64,000 bases of DNA, taken from positions 1,550,001-1,614,000 of the forward strand of contig NZ_SDMK01000001.1 of the NCBI RefSeq assembly GCF_004123295.1, in the 5' to 3' direction. The stretch comes from Silvibacterium dinghuense (GTDB lineage: Bacteria > Acidobacteriota > Terriglobia > Terriglobales > Acidobacteriaceae). The notes under the pieces were generated by a model. That model was not told the DNA's origin. It saw only the letters and a list, made by a program, of their open reading frames with translations, and made no database searches. Shown piece after piece: positions 62,413-64,000 of the stretch; within the stretch, counting starts at the first letter, position 1, and the number at the start of each line of letters is the position of its first letter. Position numbers and translations under genes: made by a program.

Positions 62413-62491
62413 CCCAATTCAGCGAAGACCACGAACTGTGAGTGTCATAGATGAAAACCGGCCAGTAGCACTACTATCGATCGCTCAATCT

Positions 62492-62538
62492 AGCGATGTG
62501 CAGAACCTGCACACCCCTGACGGATTTTGCAATGGGCA
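62492..62538. repeat. 47-bp inverted repeat, right arm
   Basis: It is the exact reverse complement of 61186-61232. It begins AGCGATGTGCAGAACCTGCA and lies 72 bases upstream of the small gene that precedes the serine recombinase. The 420 bases between 62191 and 62610 contain leader copy B and this arm but no gene. Confidence 0.9.
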
Positions 62539-62610
62539 AAGTGCAGAAGCCTACCTAACTTGAAAGCATCGACTGCGTGTAGACGATTGCACGTTGGACG
62601 TGGCCGGCTT

Positions 62611-62832
62611 ATGGCGCAGATAGCAATCAAAAAACGGCAGAGCCTTACAACAGGTCATGCGGCATGGAAAGATAGCTGCGACGATCTGACCATCAAAGCT
62701 TTAATCGACGAGTTGATCGTGCCACATCTCGTTGAGGAATTCCTGCGCCTCTATGTGCCTTCCCCTGCGGAAAATTTGCAGGAAAAGGACCTATCAGCAC
62801 ATCCGCAGACAGAGTTAAACTCGACCCCATGA
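62611..62832 (+). CDS. Small hypothetical protein coupled to the recombinase
   Basis: The 73-residue product (MAQIAIKKRQSLTTGHAAWK) has a central helix (ALIDELIVPHLVEEFLRLYV) and a disordered tail. It overlaps the recombinase start by 4 bases (ATGA), so it is translated with it and may be a recombination helper. No family is recognised. Confidence 0.55.
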   Translation: MAQIAIKKRQSLTTGHAAWKDSCDDLTIKALIDELIVPHLVEEFLRLYVPSPAENLQEKDLSAHPQTELNSTP

Positions 62833-64000
62833 ATGCGACCGTTCGTTGTGCCATTTACGCTCGCTTTTCTTCGGATCTGCAAAGGTTGACGTCCATTGAA
62901 GATCAGCTTCGCCGATGCCGGGAGTTTGCGGCCCAGCAGGGCTGGAGTATTATCGAGAACTTCGTTCGACACGATGAAGCGCGGTCCGCCGCTACTCTCG
63001 CCGGGCGAGAATCTCTCCAGTCGTTGCTGGCCGCCTCTAAGATCTCCCCGGCACCATTCGATTGTTTACTGGTGGATGACACCTCCCGGCTCGCTCGTTA
63101 TCTACCGGATGTGTTGAAGATGAATGACAGTCTTCAGTATCACGGCGTGTTCATCTATGCGGTAGCTCAGAGATTGGATTGCCGCGAAAAGACATCTCGT
63201 CCCTTGCTTACCCTGCACGGCATGATGGATGAGCAGTTTCTGGTGAGTCTCGGCGAGAAGGTTCATCGGGGACAAGAAGGCCGAGCCCTCAATGGATTTC
63301 AGCCCGGTGGCAAATGTTACGGGTACCGAAACGTGCCAATCGAAGATCCCACGCGTAGTGGAAAGTATGGAAGATTTGCGATCAGCGGAGTGAAGCTGGA
63401 AATCCTCGAAGAGGAAGCTGCGGTAGTACGCCGAATCTATGAGATGTATGCGAACGGGAACAGCCAGACCACCATTGCGAAGACTCTGAATGCAGAAGGT
63501 GTGCCCGCTCCGCAACCGGCGCGAAATAGACAGACCCGTGCGTGGTGTACGTCCTCACTCCACGAGATGCTACGTAACGAACGTTATCGCGGGGTGTTCG
63601 TCTGGAACAGGACGAAGAAGGAACGCAACCCGGAAACTGGACGCAAGACGAGCCGACCGCGACCGGAGAGCGACTGGAAGCGAGTCGATGTGCCGGAATG
63701 GAGAATTGTTTCCGACGAATTGTGGGAGCGCGTCCAGTTGAGAATTCGCTTTGTAAAGGAGCGGTTCAGCAGTGCTCAGGTAGGCGGCTTCACCAGAACC
63801 GAACGTAGCAAGAAGTACATCTTCAGCGGTTTCATGATCTGTGGAGTCTGTGGAGCAAGGATGGTGATCGTCACGGGCTCCGGCAAGCGTGCCTACGTGA
63901 AGTACGGTTGCCCCAGCCATCGCTACCGCGGGACATGCTCGAATGGACTGATGATTCGGCAGGATCGGTTGGAGGCTCAGCTGATCGCGGGATTGACTGA
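62829..64000 (+). CDS. Large serine recombinase (integrase), C-terminus outside window
   Basis: At least 390 residues are present. The resolvase domain starts CAIYARFSSDLQRLTS with the catalytic Ser near residue 14-15 and DDTSRLAR as a catalytic Arg block. It is followed by the 'recombinase' domain (GFQPGGKCYGYRNVPIEDP, then NSQTTIAKTLNAEGVPAPQP), and a zinc ribbon (ICGVCGARM, then CPSHRYRGTC). This is the layout of large serine integrases of phages and conjugative elements, so it most likely moves the element. The frame is open to the right edge. Confidence 0.9.
   Translation, partial: MNATVRCAIYARFSSDLQRLTSIEDQLRRCREFAAQQGWSIIENFVRHDEARSAATLAGRESLQSLLAASKISPAPFDCLLVDDTSRLARYLPDVLKMNDSLQYHGVFIYAVAQRLDCREKTSRPLLTLHGMMDEQFLVSLGEKVHRGQEGRALNGFQPGGKCYGYRNVPIEDPTRSGKYGRFAISGVKLEILEEEAAVVRRIYEMYANGNSQTTIAKTLNAEGVPAPQPARNRQTRAWCTSSLHEMLRNERYRGVFVWNRTKKERNPETGRKTSRPRPESDWKRVDVPEWRIVSDELWERVQLRIRFVKERFSSAQVGGFTRTERSKKYIFSGFMICGVCGARMVIVTGSGKRAYVKYGCPSHRYRGTCSNGLMIRQDRLEAQLIAGLT

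Overview
The window reads as a chromosomal stretch of an acidobacterium, most likely class Terriglobia. This is inferred from gene content, not from a marker tree: tandem ABC-type permeases of the 'acidobacterial duplicated orphan permease' kind behind a PadR regulator, an Oar-like TonB-dependent receptor with a carboxypeptidase-regulatory domain, and GC-rich core genes. No rRNA, tRNA or CRISPR array was recognised.

Positions 1-24.2 kb look like ordinary chromosome: a PadR/permease operon, a histone-H1-like Lys/Ala/Pro repeat protein, a LysM lytic transglycosylase, lepA, the envelope pair bamA-skp, small zinc proteins, a DUF4440-like protein, a GtaA-like glutaminase, a long secreted protein ending in a thioredoxin fold, a fatty acid hydroxylase coupled to a YqcI/YcgG protein, infC (apparent AUC start), a response regulator, rpsU, a HAD phosphatase and an outer-membrane barrel protein. 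Many units end in clear hairpin terminators.

From about 24.2 kb the DNA is visibly less GC-rich and becomes accessory. Region A (24.6-30.4 kb) is a DUF262 protein, a HEPN protein, a cytosine-5 methyltransferase and a Vsr endonuclease; an IS66-family element with an 8-bp target duplication sits in the last codons of vsr. Region B (30.4-33.8 kb) holds a secreted alpha/beta hydrolase, a lipoprotein, a LysR regulator and an XRE repressor with candidate palindromic operators. Region C (34.1-43.7 kb) is a sigma factor fused to an anti-sigma-like zinc motif and a membrane segment, a TonB-dependent receptor, a probable lasso-peptide isopeptidase and a frameshifted phosphoesterase. This resembles proteobacterial lasso-peptide uptake and cleavage loci, but no lasso biosynthesis genes are visible.

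Region D (43.7-64 kb) is most of a Trb/VirB-type conjugation module, nearly all on the minus strand: VirB2-, B3-, B4-, B9-, B10-, B5-, B6- and B8-like genes, then a DNA methyltransferase, two SSB-type proteins, winged-helix proteins, the VirD4-like coupling protein and a VirB11-like ATPase. A second, N4/N6-type methyltransferase is bracketed by a perfect 47-bp inverted repeat, and a large serine recombinase runs off the right edge. No relaxase was identified. Together this suggests an integrative conjugative element whose boundaries are not fully in view; whether regions A-C are its cargo is an inference.
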